NCBI RefSeq assembly: GCF_008364765.1 | Contig: NZ_VTUY01000006.1 | Coordinates: forward strand, 303,169 to 367,168 | Length of the DNA stretch: 64,000 nt | Reading direction: 5' to 3' | Source of the DNA: Bacillus sp. CH30_1T | GTDB lineage: Bacteria > Bacillota > Bacilli > Bacillales > Bacillaceae_B | Shown here: positions 8,033 through 16,809 of the stretch, piece after piece | How the letters are laid out: each line of letters opens with the position of its first letter | Position numbering within the stretch: the stretch's first letter is position 1 | Position numbers and translations under genes: made by a program | The notes under the pieces: model-generated | What the model saw: the letters and a program-made list of their open reading frames with translations, nothing else | Told to the model about the DNA's origin: nothing | Database searches by the model: none

Positions 8033-8569
8033 TCATTTAAATAATGTATTCCAACGCTCAGCTTTTTCAAGGGCCGCTAAGTCATTCACGATCTCTCCAG
8101 GTTTTACTCCGGCACCAATCATATAATCAGCAAATTCCATGTTCACGAATTCAAAAATGTAATTGAACTGCTGTACAAGGGGCAATCCTTTAATATTGGC
8201 AGAGCTTCCTCCGGTTATCACAACGTACGCTTTTTTCTTCGTAAGCTCTTCCTTTAAGTTAAATCGTTCATCACGTAAATATTGACTCCATCGATCAAAG
8301 AAATTTTTCATCGGACCACTCATTCCATACCAATAGAGGGGTGTCGCAAATAGTAGTACGTCATGTTCTTCCATCAATCCAACGAGTTGTTCGTAGTCAT
8401 CATCGACAGGAGAGAATCCGCCTTCTGAATGTCTTAGGTCTTCGATTGGTTCAATATGCAGGTCGGCAAGAGATACGACAGTGTGATCGGTTCCTTCAAC
8501 GATCTTTTTTGCAAGGTATTCTGAGTTGCCGTTTTTGCGTGTACTTCCTAAAAGAGCTAATACTTTCAT
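8033..8569 (-). CDS. NAD(P)H-dependent FMN reductase-like oxidoreductase
   Basis: 178 residues with a flavodoxin-like fold: VLALLGSTRKNGNSEYLA binds the FMN phosphate near the N-terminus, and ATPLYWYGMSGPMKNFFDRW (about 95-114) is the second flavin loop typical of NADPH-dependent FMN reductases and iron-sulfur flavoproteins. The CxxC cluster of the latter is absent. It probably reduces quinones, nitro- or azo-compounds; the true substrate is unknown. ATG 8569 is chosen (GAGGAG nine bases upstream); a TTG at 8572 directly precedes it. It is convergent with ohrR. Confidence 0.85.
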   Translation of the reverse strand: MKVLALLGSTRKNGNSEYLAKKIVEGTDHTVVSLADLHIEPIEDLRHSEGGFSPVDDDYEQLVGLMEEHDVLLFATPLYWYGMSGPMKNFFDRWSQYLRDERFNLKEELTKKKAYVVITGGSSANIKGLPLVQQFNYIFEFVNMEFADYMIGAGVKPGEIVNDLAALEKAERWNTLFK

Positions 8570-8737
8570 CAATCAACACTCCTCTATGAATTAAAATTTA
8601 CAGTAAGGTCACTTTTTCTAATATTCCACATAGAGACATACCTTGTCACGGTGAAAGGGTGAGTGGGGATCATTTCTATAATAATTCTGTCAAAAGCACC
8701 AAACAATCAACTGTTTGATGTTATATGAGACCTCTTG

Positions 8738-9193
8738 TTATCTTCTCCGAAACCCTTCCTCACGTAAATACAACGCAGCTTCATCGTATCCGCCAAAGCT
8801 GTCCTCCAAGTTATCGCCGGCATAAATATTCCAGCGGTCATCTTCTTCGATCAGCATGAGGGAATGCCCTTCCATATCCTTCCACACCTGTTCCACCGGA
8901 GGTACGCTTTCTTCTTCTGTTGACAAATGATCAATGGAAGCCCGAATGATTTCGCGCAGTTCATCACCTGAAAAATCACGGATATTCACGAGACCTTTTT
9001 GATTTGCGTCATATTCGGGAACACTACCCGTATAAACAAATCCGTTTCCGTTCGGATGCAAGTGATACACGACGGTGGTTTTTTCATAGAGACTGTCTTC
9101 GAAGTGGAAATTTACCCGATTCAGTGAGACGTCCTTACGTGTTAGTTCAGAAAAATCTTCTATGATAGTTAATTTATCTTCAAATGTCAGCAT
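8738..9193 (-). CDS. Conserved hypothetical acidic protein
   Basis: 151 residues, strongly acidic, with no signal peptide or membrane segment. Recognisable stretches are [30 protein letters not shown] in the N-terminal half and [31 protein letters not shown] at the C-terminus. I do not recognise a named family. The start has GAGGAGTAAT directly upstream, and the gene is divergent from the helicase gene. Confidence 0.6.
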   Translation of the reverse strand: MLTFEDKLTIIEDFSELTRKDVSLNRVNFHFEDSLYEKTTVVYHLHPNGNGFVYTGSVPEYDANQKGLVNIRDFSGDELREIIRASIDHLSTEEESVPPVEQVWKDMEGHSLMLIEEDDRWNIYAGDNLEDSFGGYDEAALYLREEGFRRR

Positions 9194-9292
9194 TATTACT
9201 CCTCATTTCATTTGCGATTTTCCCATTATAACATAGTGCCCTATTTTCTAAAGAGGATTAAAGGTATAATGGGGTACAAAGAGGTGACCCCA

Positions 9293-10735
9293 TTGAATGA
9301 TTTTACATCCTTAGGAATTGAGCCTAAGTACGTGAATGCGTTAAAAGAACAATCGATTACTGAACCAACACCGATTCAGAGCGAAACCATCCCTGTTTTA
9401 TTAAATGGTGAAGATGTGATTGGACAAGCACAAACCGGAACAGGCAAAACGATGGCTTTCCTGTTGCCAATGCTCGCAAAAATTGATCCGGCGAGAGATG
9501 AGATCCAATCTCTTATTGTGACTCCGACGAGGGAGCTCGCGATTCAAGTAACCGCTGAGTTAAATCAGATTCTTTCTTCTACTGAAGATGACATACATGT
9601 ATTAGCTGTGTACGGCGGACAGGATGTAGAGAAGCAAATTAAGCGACTGAAGAATAAGGCGATTCATATCGTGATTGGAACGCCTGGACGATTGCTTGAT
9701 CACGTTCGCCGGGAGACTGTGGACCTTTCAAATGTATCGTTTTTAGTGTTGGATGAGGCCGATCAAATGCTCCATATCGGATTTTTTGATGAAGTCGAGT
9801 CGATCATACGCGAGACGCCGTTTACTCGTCAAACCGCGCTATTTTCTGCGACGATGTCAAAGGATATCCGTAAGATCGGAAAGCGCTATATGAACAATCC
9901 ACATAATGTACAGATTCGTGAAAAAGAAAAAATTGTACAGGAAATTGAGCAGGAAATCGTGGAAACGACGGATCGCCAGAAATTAGATGCCCTCAGTCAA
10001 ACAATTCATGACGTCCAGCCTTTTTTAGGCATCATTTTCTGCAGAACCAAAAGAAGGGTCAGCAAGCTACTGGGAGATCTGAAAGCGAGAGGATTCCTGG
10101 TGGATGAACTGCACGGTGACTTATCTCAAGCGAAAAGAGAAGGAGTGATGAAGAAGTTCAGAGACGCGAAACTTCAGCTTCTTATCGCGACCGACGTGGC
10201 GGCTCGAGGCCTTGACGTTGAAGGAGTCACTCATGTGTTCAACTATGATATCCCTCAAGATGTGGAAAGCTATATTCACAGAATCGGACGTACGGGCCGT
10301 GCCGGAAAAGATGGGCTTGCCATCACCTTTGTTGCTCTAAAGGATAAGCAGGATCTAGAAATGATTGAAAAAGGCATAGGCCGTTCATTGCCTCGTCGTG
10401 TCGTGGAGGTCGCTCCTTCTAAGGAAGCCGCCAATGTCCATAAGGAATCCAATGAAAGTGCGAAGGAAAGACGTGAAAAGAATATCCAAGCGAATAAAGA
10501 TCGAAAAACAAGGTCTCCACGTGGAAGACGGTCTCGTAACAGTGAAGGTGGTGACTCTTCGCGCAGTCGTCGATCGAGAAGGGAAGAATCATCATCCCGG
10601 CGCAGTGGAGACTCAGCCAGTCCCTCAAGAGACAGACAGTCCAGACCAAGTGATCCTGGAAAATCCAGAAGAAACGACTCCAGCGGAAAAAGAAACAGCC
10701 AAGGCAAATCTTCTTCAAATAGAAGAGGCCGCTAA
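9293..10735 (+). CDS. DEAD-box RNA helicase with SR-like basic tail
   Basis: 480 residues from TTG 9293 (AGAGGTG six bases upstream; protein then begins [14 protein letters not shown], the normal Q-motif lead). An ATG at 9269 would add eight residues but overlaps a TATAAT-like hexamer. Helicase core: AQTGTGKT 46-53, PTREL 78-82, DEAD 154-157, SAT 185-187 and [10 protein letters not shown] 329-338. It uses ATP to unwind RNA, probably in ribosome assembly or mRNA decay. The last 100 or so residues are almost only Ser, Arg, Lys, Gly and Asp with many SR/RS dipeptides, an RNA-binding disordered tail. It lacks the dimerisation region I recall in CshA. Confidence 0.9.
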   Translation: MNDFTSLGIEPKYVNALKEQSITEPTPIQSETIPVLLNGEDVIGQAQTGTGKTMAFLLPMLAKIDPARDEIQSLIVTPTRELAIQVTAELNQILSSTEDDIHVLAVYGGQDVEKQIKRLKNKAIHIVIGTPGRLLDHVRRETVDLSNVSFLVLDEADQMLHIGFFDEVESIIRETPFTRQTALFSATMSKDIRKIGKRYMNNPHNVQIREKEKIVQEIEQEIVETTDRQKLDALSQTIHDVQPFLGIIFCRTKRRVSKLLGDLKARGFLVDELHGDLSQAKREGVMKKFRDAKLQLLIATDVAARGLDVEGVTHVFNYDIPQDVESYIHRIGRTGRAGKDGLAITFVALKDKQDLEMIEKGIGRSLPRRVVEVAPSKEAANVHKESNESAKERREKNIQANKDRKTRSPRGRRSRNSEGGDSSRSRRSRREESSSRRSGDSASPSRDRQSRPSDPGKSRRNDSSGKRNSQGKSSSNRRGR

Positions 10736-10740
10736 CCTAT

Positions 10741-10776
10741 AAGCATGGTGACCAATGTGTCATCATGCTTTTTTTA
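10741..10776 (+). terminator. Terminator of the helicase gene
   Basis: Stem AAGCATGGTGA (10741-10751) with TCATCATGCTT (10760-10770), one G-T pair, then a T run. Confidence 0.8.
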
Positions 10777-10933
10777 TAGAAAAGAATGGTGAACTATCCC
10801 TCATCAAAATACTGAACCTTTTAAAATCAGAACGCCAACATTAAGTTTCAGAATATTCCCAATTGATCCTTTGAATCTGCTAAAATAATGAATATAAATA
10901 GTCATTAACTAACAGAAGGGGTGGGTTGTACAT

Positions 10934-12514
10934 ATGCATGTACCTTTAGTGTTAACGGATTTTTTAGATCGGGCAGTCGAGCAATATGGAGAAAAGGTTG
11001 CGATTATTGACGATGTGAAGCGTTTGACATATAAGCAGCTGAATGCACGTGTGAATCAACTGTCTAAAGGACTAATGGAATTCGGGATTGAAAAAGGGGA
11101 CAAGGTTGCGTATCTAGCTCCGAATACAACTGAGATGCTGGAGGGGTTCTATGGGGTCTATGGTGTAGGAGGTATCATGACGCCACTTAATACGCGCTTA
11201 AAACCTGCGGATTATCAATTTATCCTGACTCATAGCGAAAGCAAGGCATTATTTGTGGATGAGGAACTTTATCCGCTGGTGCAGCCGATTTTGTCTAAGG
11301 TGCCGAATTTAAAGCATATTGTGATCCATGGTGAGTCAAGAGATGGACATCCCGGATATGACGAGTGGCGCGGCTCTTTCAGCGACGAAGCCTTCGATCG
11401 CGTAGAACTGGAAGAAAGTGATATCGCTTCATTATTATATACAAGTGGAACGACAGGGGATCCGAAGGGAGTATTGCTCACTCACCGGTCAAACTATCTG
11501 CACGCTCTATCATCCATGCATCATTTACGGGTTTCCGATCAGGACACTTTACTTCACGTGCTGCCCATGTTCCATGTGAACGGATGGGGATCTCCTTTTT
11601 ACTATACTGCCAACGGTGCGACCCAGGTGATGCTCAGAAAAGTAGACCCTGAGATGATTTTAGATAAAGTCGAGAAGCATGGCGTAACGGTTATGCATAT
11701 GGCGCCGACTGTTCTGAATATGCTTCTGGAGAATTATCCGAACAGGGAGCGGACTATTGGACAATATGTTAGGGTTGTCATTGCCGGATCTGCCCCTCCA
11801 CCGGCTTTTGTAAGAAAGGTAGAAGAGGATCTGAATTGGGAGTTCATCCAGGTGTACGGAATGACTGAAATCTCTCCACTTATCACTACGTCCATCCTGA
11901 GATCTTCAGAACAGGACCGACAAAAGGAAGAAAAGTACCGGTTAAAGGCGAAAGCCGGTTACAGTATGATAGGCAGCAAGGTGAAAGTAGTAGATGAGCT
12001 CGGAAGTGAAGTGTTCCATAACGGGAAAGCAATTGGAGAAATCGTTACCAGAACGAATACAGTGATGGAAGGATACTATAAAAATCCTGATGCCACCAAT
12101 CAAGCCATTCGAGATGGATGGCTGCATACAGGTGACATGGCGACCGTTGATCAGGATGGCTTCATAGAAATTGTCGACCGGATGAAAGACGTCATCATTA
12201 GCGGGGGAGAAAACATCTCTTCTATTGAAGTAGAGGGGGCTCTTTATGAGCATGATAGTGTCCTCGAAGCAGCCGTAGTAGCCATCCCCCATGAGCGTTG
12301 GGGAGAAGTGCCCCATGCAGTGGTTGTTATCAGGGAGGGCCATAGCCTAACGGAAAAGGAGCTTATCGAATTCAGCAGAGAAAAGCTCGCCCACTTCAAA
12401 TCACCTAAGAGTATTACGTTTGCAAAAGAATTACCTAAGACCGCTTCAGGAAAAATCCAAAAAGTTGTGATTCGAAAAGAATTCTGGGAGGATCATGACC
12501 GAATGGTTCATTAA
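10934..12514 (+). CDS. Long-chain acyl-CoA synthetase (AMP-forming ligase)
   Basis: 526 residues of the ANL superfamily. The P-loop YTSGTTGDPKG is at 169-179, with the A5-type motif YGMTE, the A7 region GWLHTGDMATVDQDGFIEIVDRMKD and a C-terminal SGKIQK lysine. It activates a carboxylate, most likely a medium- or long-chain fatty acid, to acyl-AMP and then acyl-CoA. Its products could feed the FadNAE beta-oxidation enzymes encoded at 37.8-43.3 kb. It is monocistronic with its own terminator. An upstream GGGGTGGG lies rather far from the ATG. Confidence 0.9.
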   Translation: MHVPLVLTDFLDRAVEQYGEKVAIIDDVKRLTYKQLNARVNQLSKGLMEFGIEKGDKVAYLAPNTTEMLEGFYGVYGVGGIMTPLNTRLKPADYQFILTHSESKALFVDEELYPLVQPILSKVPNLKHIVIHGESRDGHPGYDEWRGSFSDEAFDRVELEESDIASLLYTSGTTGDPKGVLLTHRSNYLHALSSMHHLRVSDQDTLLHVLPMFHVNGWGSPFYYTANGATQVMLRKVDPEMILDKVEKHGVTVMHMAPTVLNMLLENYPNRERTIGQYVRVVIAGSAPPPAFVRKVEEDLNWEFIQVYGMTEISPLITTSILRSSEQDRQKEEKYRLKAKAGYSMIGSKVKVVDELGSEVFHNGKAIGEIVTRTNTVMEGYYKNPDATNQAIRDGWLHTGDMATVDQDGFIEIVDRMKDVIISGGENISSIEVEGALYEHDSVLEAAVVAIPHERWGEVPHAVVVIREGHSLTEKELIEFSREKLAHFKSPKSITFAKELPKTASGKIQKVVIRKEFWEDHDRMVH

Positions 12515-12521
12515 TGGAAGG

Positions 12522-12550
12522 AGGCATGTAGCAGAGAGGCATGCCTTTTT
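12522..12550 (+). terminator. Terminator of the acyl-CoA synthetase gene
   Basis: Stem AGGCATGT (12522-12529) with GCATGCCT (12539-12546), then T's. Confidence 0.75.
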
Positions 12551-12697
12551 CGGTTGGACAAAAGCCTTTATTTCTTAAATCCTAGAGCCCGTCGTCCCTG
12601 TTTAGGCTTCTTTAGCATAATTTATAAAAAGGAAGTTTTATCAGCATAATAAGAGGGAAAAGTAGTTTTTAAGAGTATACAAATGGAGGGCGTAAAG

Positions 12698-13555
12698 ATG
12701 AGTTTGAATTCCCCGTTGGTTCCCAATCAAAAAAACCATTGTTCCAATGAATATGGAAAGTTAAAGAAAGTGATCGTTGTTTCACCTGAAAATATGCAAA
12801 TAAATGAAATCATAAATGAGACTCAAAAGCATTTCTTAAAGGAAAATATCAATATAGATAAAGCGGTTCTGCAGCATAAAAATTTTGTTGATACGTTAGA
12901 GAAAAATGGTTCAGAGGTCATTCACCTTCAACCCTCACCGGAGTTTAATGAACAAGTCTTCACAAGAGACATCGGTTTCACGATTCATGATCAGTTCTTC
13001 GTTGCATCGATGAATACCGATGTCAGGCGAGGGGAAGTGAAGACGTTGAGGAATTGGCTGGAAATGAATGAAGTGCCTTATAATGAACTTCTTCATTCCA
13101 TTGAAGGAGGGGATGTGCTCGTTGATGAGCATAATATTTGGATCGGAGTGAGTGGACGGACGAACCAATTGGCCATCCAATCTTTACGAAATCAGCTCCA
13201 GCAATTTACCGTTCATGAATTGCCTTTAAAAGAAGGGGTGCTTCATTTAGATTGTGTATTTACAATCATTTCAGAGGAATGGGCCCTTGTATATCCACCG
13301 GCCTTTTCTAAAGAGGATCTTGAAAAGATCAAGACACATTACAATACCATCACTGTAACGGATGAAGAGCAATTCCAAATGGGCCCTAATGTATTGGCAA
13401 TCGGAGAGGGGAAAATCATCAGTCTTACTCAAAATCAAGATTTGAATGAACGAATCAGATCAAATGGTTTTGAAGTGATTGAACTGGACTTATCCGAAAT
13501 CATCAAGTCAGGCGGATCATTCCGTTGTTGTACGCTTCCTATGGTTAGAGAGTAG
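12698..13555 (+). CDS. DDAH-like amidinohydrolase (arginine deiminase superfamily)
   Basis: 285 residues from ATG 12698 (GGAGGG eight bases upstream; ATG 12683 contains the ribosome site itself). It is a pentein-fold enzyme: FTRD 88-91, EGGD 136-139, HLD 183-185 and the terminal catalytic cysteine in GSFRCCTLP (C277 or C278) match the dimethylarginine dimethylaminohydrolase/amidinotransferase group. It should hydrolyse a guanidino compound to a ureido product plus amine; free arginine or a methylated derivative is plausible but not shown. No arginine pathway gene is adjacent. Confidence 0.85.
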   Translation: MSLNSPLVPNQKNHCSNEYGKLKKVIVVSPENMQINEIINETQKHFLKENINIDKAVLQHKNFVDTLEKNGSEVIHLQPSPEFNEQVFTRDIGFTIHDQFFVASMNTDVRRGEVKTLRNWLEMNEVPYNELLHSIEGGDVLVDEHNIWIGVSGRTNQLAIQSLRNQLQQFTVHELPLKEGVLHLDCVFTIISEEWALVYPPAFSKEDLEKIKTHYNTITVTDEEQFQMGPNVLAIGEGKIISLTQNQDLNERIRSNGFEVIELDLSEIIKSGGSFRCCTLPMVRE

Positions 13556-13596
13556 ACGAGGTCTTATTGACTATGAGATGAATAGATTCATTAAAG

Positions 13597-13624
13597 AAAA
13601 ACAGGTGACTTTTCACCTGTTTTT
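13597..13624 (+). terminator. Terminator of the DDAH-like gene
   Basis: 12-bp perfect stem AAAAACAGGTGA (13597-13608) with TCACCTGTTTTT (13613-13624), tetraloop CTTT. It is usable in both directions. Confidence 0.85.
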
Positions 13625-13629
13625 CTCCA

Positions 13630-13657
13630 TTTACATAAGCTTTACACCCCTGTATTC
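13630..13657 (+). promoter_or_regulatory. Candidate PhoP (Pho box) direct repeats
   Basis: TTTACA at 13630-13635 and again at 13641-13646, exactly 11 bp apart, followed by a weaker GTATTC at 13652-13657. Bacillus PhoP binds TTAACA-like repeats at 11-bp spacing upstream of phosphatase genes, and an alkaline phosphatase gene follows. Inferred from position and spacing. Confidence 0.45.
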
Positions 13658-13728
13658 CTTTTGCAAATAACTCTTCATACTTCCCCTTTATCCTACAAAT
13701 GTATTCGAAATTACAGGAGGTAGGGTAA

Positions 13729-15111
13729 ATGAAGAAATCAATGAAGAAAATTATTCCATTAGCAGTTGTGTCAACATTGGCTTTTGGAACTGTAATAGGG
13801 ATGAATCAGGACAATTCAGAAGCAAAAGCGAAGGATTCCAAGAATGGTAAAGCTAAGAACGTCATCTTTATGATCGGTGATGGAATGGGCGTACCTTACA
13901 CAACGGCTCTTCGCTATATGAACGACAATCCAGAAACAGTTGAAATGGAAAAAACGGCATTTGATCCTTACCTTGTCGGATTACAATCCACTTATCCAGA
14001 GGATGAGAAAGAAAACGTAACAGACTCAGCAGCAGCTGCGACAGCGATGAGCGGTGGAGTCAAAACATATAATAATGCGATAGCAGTCGATAATGATAAA
14101 ACCGATGTTAAAACCGTATTAGAACAGGCGAAAGAAAACGGTATGTCTACAGGAATTGTAGCTACATCAGAAATCACCCATGCGACTCCAGCATCTTATG
14201 GAGCCCATGAAGAGCAGCGTAAAAGCGAAAATGCCATTGCGGATGACTACTATGATGAAATGATTAACGGCAAACATAAGATTGACGTCATGCTCGGCGG
14301 AGGGACGGACTTCTTCGAACGTGATGACCGAAACCTTGCTGAGCAGTTCCAGAAAGATGGATATAGCTATGTGAAAACTGCTAAAGAACTAAAAAAAGAC
14401 GACAACAAGCAAATTCTTGGTCTTTTCTCTGAAGTTGGAATGGACAAGATGATCGACCGTGATAAAGAACAGCCAAGCTTAGCTGATATGACGACTGCTG
14501 CACTCGACCGTTTAAAAGGTGACAAAGACGGATTCTTCCTAATGGTGGAAGGAAGTCAAATCGACTGGGCTGGTCACGATAATGATGTAGTCGGGGCCAT
14601 GAGTGAAATGAGAGACTTTGAGAAGGCACTTGAAGAAGTAAGGGACTTTGCGAAAGAAAATGGTGAAACATTGGTAGTTGTTACAGCAGATCATTCTACA
14701 GGGGGAATCTCGATTGGTGCAGACGGTGAGTATAATTGGGATCCGACACCGATTCAAGCTGCAAAACGCACTCCTGACTTTATGGCAGAACAAATTGTAA
14801 AAGGTGCTTCAGTGGAAGAAACATTAGCTGAAAACATCGACCTTGAGTTAACGGAAGAGGAAATCGCTTCTGTGAAAGCAGCAGCAGAAGAAGAAGGCGA
14901 TCAAACCGAAATCGATAATGCCATCGAGAAAATCTTCGACAAACGTTCAGGTACTGGCTGGACAACGGATGGACACACAGGAGATGACGTTCCTGTGTAC
15001 GCATTTGGTCCACAAAAAGAGAAATTCTCGGGTATGATCGATAACACAGATCAAGCGAAAATGATCTTTGAATTATTGAAAAATAAAGGGAAAATCAAAG
15101 ATAAAAAATAA
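13729..15111 (+). CDS. Secreted alkaline phosphatase
   Basis: 460 residues. A Sec-type N-terminus (MKKSMKKIIPLAVVSTLAFG) is followed by a short linker and the alkaline phosphatase domain. Seen: metal ligand D51 in VIFMIGDGMG, nucleophile S100 in VTDSAAAATAMSGG, EGSQIDWAGHDND and TADHSTGGI with further zinc/magnesium ligands, and DGHTGDDVPVYAFGP near the end. It releases phosphate from organic esters outside the cell. AGGAGG lies upstream of the ATG. Expression under phosphate limitation is likely given the candidate Pho repeats. It corresponds to the PhoA/PhoB type of B. subtilis, but I cannot decide between them. Confidence 0.93.
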   Translation: MKKSMKKIIPLAVVSTLAFGTVIGMNQDNSEAKAKDSKNGKAKNVIFMIGDGMGVPYTTALRYMNDNPETVEMEKTAFDPYLVGLQSTYPEDEKENVTDSAAAATAMSGGVKTYNNAIAVDNDKTDVKTVLEQAKENGMSTGIVATSEITHATPASYGAHEEQRKSENAIADDYYDEMINGKHKIDVMLGGGTDFFERDDRNLAEQFQKDGYSYVKTAKELKKDDNKQILGLFSEVGMDKMIDRDKEQPSLADMTTAALDRLKGDKDGFFLMVEGSQIDWAGHDNDVVGAMSEMRDFEKALEEVRDFAKENGETLVVVTADHSTGGISIGADGEYNWDPTPIQAAKRTPDFMAEQIVKGASVEETLAENIDLELTEEEIASVKAAAEEEGDQTEIDNAIEKIFDKRSGTGWTTDGHTGDDVPVYAFGPQKEKFSGMIDNTDQAKMIFELLKNKGKIKDKK

Positions 15112-15125
15112 GCTTATTTTAGATT

Positions 15126-15169
15126 AGACCATGCTTGCCCCTCCTTTTGGGGTGTGGACTGCATGGTCT
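15126..15169. terminator. Convergent terminator between phosphatase and sspH-like genes
   Basis: Outer stem AGACCATGC (15126-15134) with GCATGGTCT (15161-15169), and an inner CCCCTCC/GGGG hairpin. T's follow on the plus strand. Confidence 0.7.
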
Positions 15170-15178
15170 TTTCTTCGA

Positions 15179-15358
15179 TTATACTTCTTCTAAATCTGAA
15201 ACACTAACTTCAGAGCGTTCTTCTAATGGTCCCCGAAGATGAACAACGGCTGTTTTTCCATCATCATTAACAGAGTCAATCCATACGGACGCATCTTTAT
15301 ATTTTACTTCAATATCAGCTGAAGAAGATAAAATCTGTTTTACTCGATTAGAATCCAT
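15179..15358 (-). CDS. sspH: H-type small acid-soluble spore protein
   Basis: A 59-residue ORF (ATG at 15358, TAA at 15179-15181) with GGAGGAAATGAG upstream. The sequence begins MDSNRVKQILSSSADIEVKY, continues with VWIDSVNDD and KTAVVHL, and ends EVSVSDLEEV. This is the SspH layout (RAKQI...SPDxxxVTYxGxxVxIxxVD...AxVxPL...VxxxxLxE). Such proteins accumulate in the forespore late in sporulation. It is monocistronic and convergent with the phosphatase gene. Confidence 0.75.
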   Translation of the reverse strand: MDSNRVKQILSSSADIEVKYKDASVWIDSVNDDGKTAVVHLRGPLEERSEVSVSDLEEV

Positions 15359-15427
15359 TCCTCATTTCCTCCTTATATTCTATTTTCATTGGTTAGTGTG
15401 TCCTTTTTTTAGAGAAAAATTATAAAT

Positions 15428-15468
15428 AACAAAAACCTGCCCGATCTTCTATCGGACAGGTTTTTGTT
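15428..15468. terminator. Bidirectional terminator
   Basis: 18-bp stem (15428-15445 with 15451-15468) with one mismatch, opening AACAAAAACCTG and closing CAGGTTTTTGTT. The last bases overlap the stop codon of the small gene that follows on the minus strand. Confidence 0.8.
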
Positions 15469-15607
15469 ATTTCGTTTTGTTGCGCTGATCTTTATTATGT
15501 TTATTTCCCTTACTGTTGTCTCCACTCGTAATTTCAGTAGCAAACTCCGTCGTTCCACGCTTAGGTGAATTTTGATTTTCACTGCCTTTGTTGTTCTTTT
15601 TCGTCAT
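15467..15607 (-). CDS. Small spore-type protein (gamma-SASP-like motif)
   Basis: 46 residues, Lys/Asn-rich and without hydrophobic core: MTKKNNKGSENQNSPK, then RGTTEFATEITSGDNSKG, then a basic tail. The GTTEFATE stretch resembles the GTEFASE repeat of gamma-type small acid-soluble spore proteins, but only one copy is present, so the assignment is tentative. GGAGGAAATGAT precedes the ATG. The neighbouring sspH-like gene supports a spore role. Confidence 0.55.
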   Translation of the reverse strand: MTKKNNKGSENQNSPKRGTTEFATEITSGDNSKGNKHNKDQRNKTK

Positions 15608-15742
15608 ATCATTTCCTCCATTCTACTCGATTCATTTGTAGTTTTTGAAGTTTAACAAAAGGTTATGCACAAATAGAAATGTTAAAGAAAGATTAAAAAA
15701 TAAATTAGCATAGTTTTTTGGGACAAGAATAAGTTATAATAT

Positions 15743-15763
15743 AAAACGAAACGATTACGATTA
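15743..15763 (+). promoter_or_regulatory. Zur-like operator
   Basis: The half-site AAAACGAAAC, a central G and the half-site ATTACGATTA form a 10-1-10 imperfect palindrome close to the Bacillus Zur consensus (AAATCGTAAT-n-ATTACGATTT): right half 9/10, left half 7/10. It directly follows a TATAAT (15735-15740), so bound repressor would block the promoter of the permease pair. Confidence 0.5.
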
Positions 15764-15796
15764 AAAATGTAAACTTAAGAAAGGAAACTTAAATGA

Positions 15797-16795
15797 ATGA
15801 ATTCTTTAAGGAGTTTTAATCAAGAGATGACAGGGATACTATTATTCATGTTATTTATTGTTCTTTTTTTAGCGGGAGATTGGGTGAAAGATTATATTCC
15901 GGACGAGTTTCTTACTTCTTCAATGGTGAATGTCATTACGATATTCCTGAGCATCTTGCTAGAAGCAATCCCTTTTATCTTAATTGGTGTCTTCGCATCC
16001 GCACTTATTCAAGTCTTTGTTTCTGAAAGTCTATTACAAAAAATTATTCCGAAGCGCTTCCCATACCTGGCTTTGTTTCCTGCAGCTGTGGTGGGAGCAT
16101 TGCTTCCTGTTTGTGAGTGTGCCATTGTACCGGTGGCAAGAAGGCTGATTAAGAAAGGGATGCCTGCTCATCTTGCGATTGTCGTCATGGTAACGGCGCC
16201 TATTTTAAATCCGATTGTTTTCGCTTCTACTTATTATGCGTTCCAAAATAATATGACGGTTGTCTTTGGAAGGATGGGAATTGCTTTAATAGCTGCCTTA
16301 ATCATTGGGGCACTATTGTACAAGTTTTATGGAAAGAGAAACCCGCTTATACAGAAAGAGCATAATCACGAGCATCATCATGATCACACTTCCAATAAAT
16401 TAATGCAGACGATCGTGCATGCGAGTGATGAATTTTTTGACATGGGTAAATACCTTATCATCGGAGCATTCGTTGCAGCAGGATTTCAGACATATCTTGA
16501 TAGAGAACTGTTAGTGGGGATAGGGACGAATGAGGTACTGGCTCCGGCAGTCATGATGGGGTTTGCTTATATTATTTCATTATGTTCGGAGGCTGATGCA
16601 TTCGTGGCGTCGTCGTTCGGCAGTATATTTTCTGCTTCGTCCATTTTGGCCTTTCTAGTATATGGTCCGATGATTGATTTCAAGAATACTTTATTGATGC
16701 TTGCATACTTTAATAAAAAATTCGTACTGACCTTTATTGGGGTCGTGACGATTGTTGTGTATACATGCACATTGGTATTCCAATTTTTTGTATAA
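15797..16795 (+). CDS. DUF318/UPF0718 permease with histidine-rich loop
   Basis: 332 residues with about eight to ten membrane helices. It matches the YraQ/ArsP-type permease family (LLPVCECAIVPVARRLIKKGMP, VTAPILNPIVFASTYYAF, SLCSEADAFVASSFGSIFSASSI), with the conserved cysteine-acidic motifs CEC and CSEAD. A cytosolic or external loop near residue 190 carries the metal-binding stretch HNHEHHHDH. With its TIGR03943 partner downstream it corresponds to the YcgR/YcgQ pair of B. subtilis, whose function is unsettled. The Zur-like site and histidine loop point to zinc or another divalent metal. The start at 15797 is the track of best fit, though the spacing to AAGGAA is long. Confidence 0.85.
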   Translation: MNSLRSFNQEMTGILLFMLFIVLFLAGDWVKDYIPDEFLTSSMVNVITIFLSILLEAIPFILIGVFASALIQVFVSESLLQKIIPKRFPYLALFPAAVVGALLPVCECAIVPVARRLIKKGMPAHLAIVVMVTAPILNPIVFASTYYAFQNNMTVVFGRMGIALIAALIIGALLYKFYGKRNPLIQKEHNHEHHHDHTSNKLMQTIVHASDEFFDMGKYLIIGAFVAAGFQTYLDRELLVGIGTNEVLAPAVMMGFAYIISLCSEADAFVASSFGSIFSASSILAFLVYGPMIDFKNTLLMLAYFNKKFVLTFIGVVTIVVYTCTLVFQFFV

Positions 16796-16809
16796 AGGAG
16801 GCGGAAGAT

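Noticed and set aside
10276..10742. Overlapping frames in the helicase tail
   Set aside because: Low-complexity Ser/Arg codons open several frames; only the helicase frame has conserved motifs.
13479..13670. Plus-strand frame at the end of the DDAH-like gene
   Set aside because: Overlaps the gene in another frame and then reads through its terminator and the Pho-type repeats.
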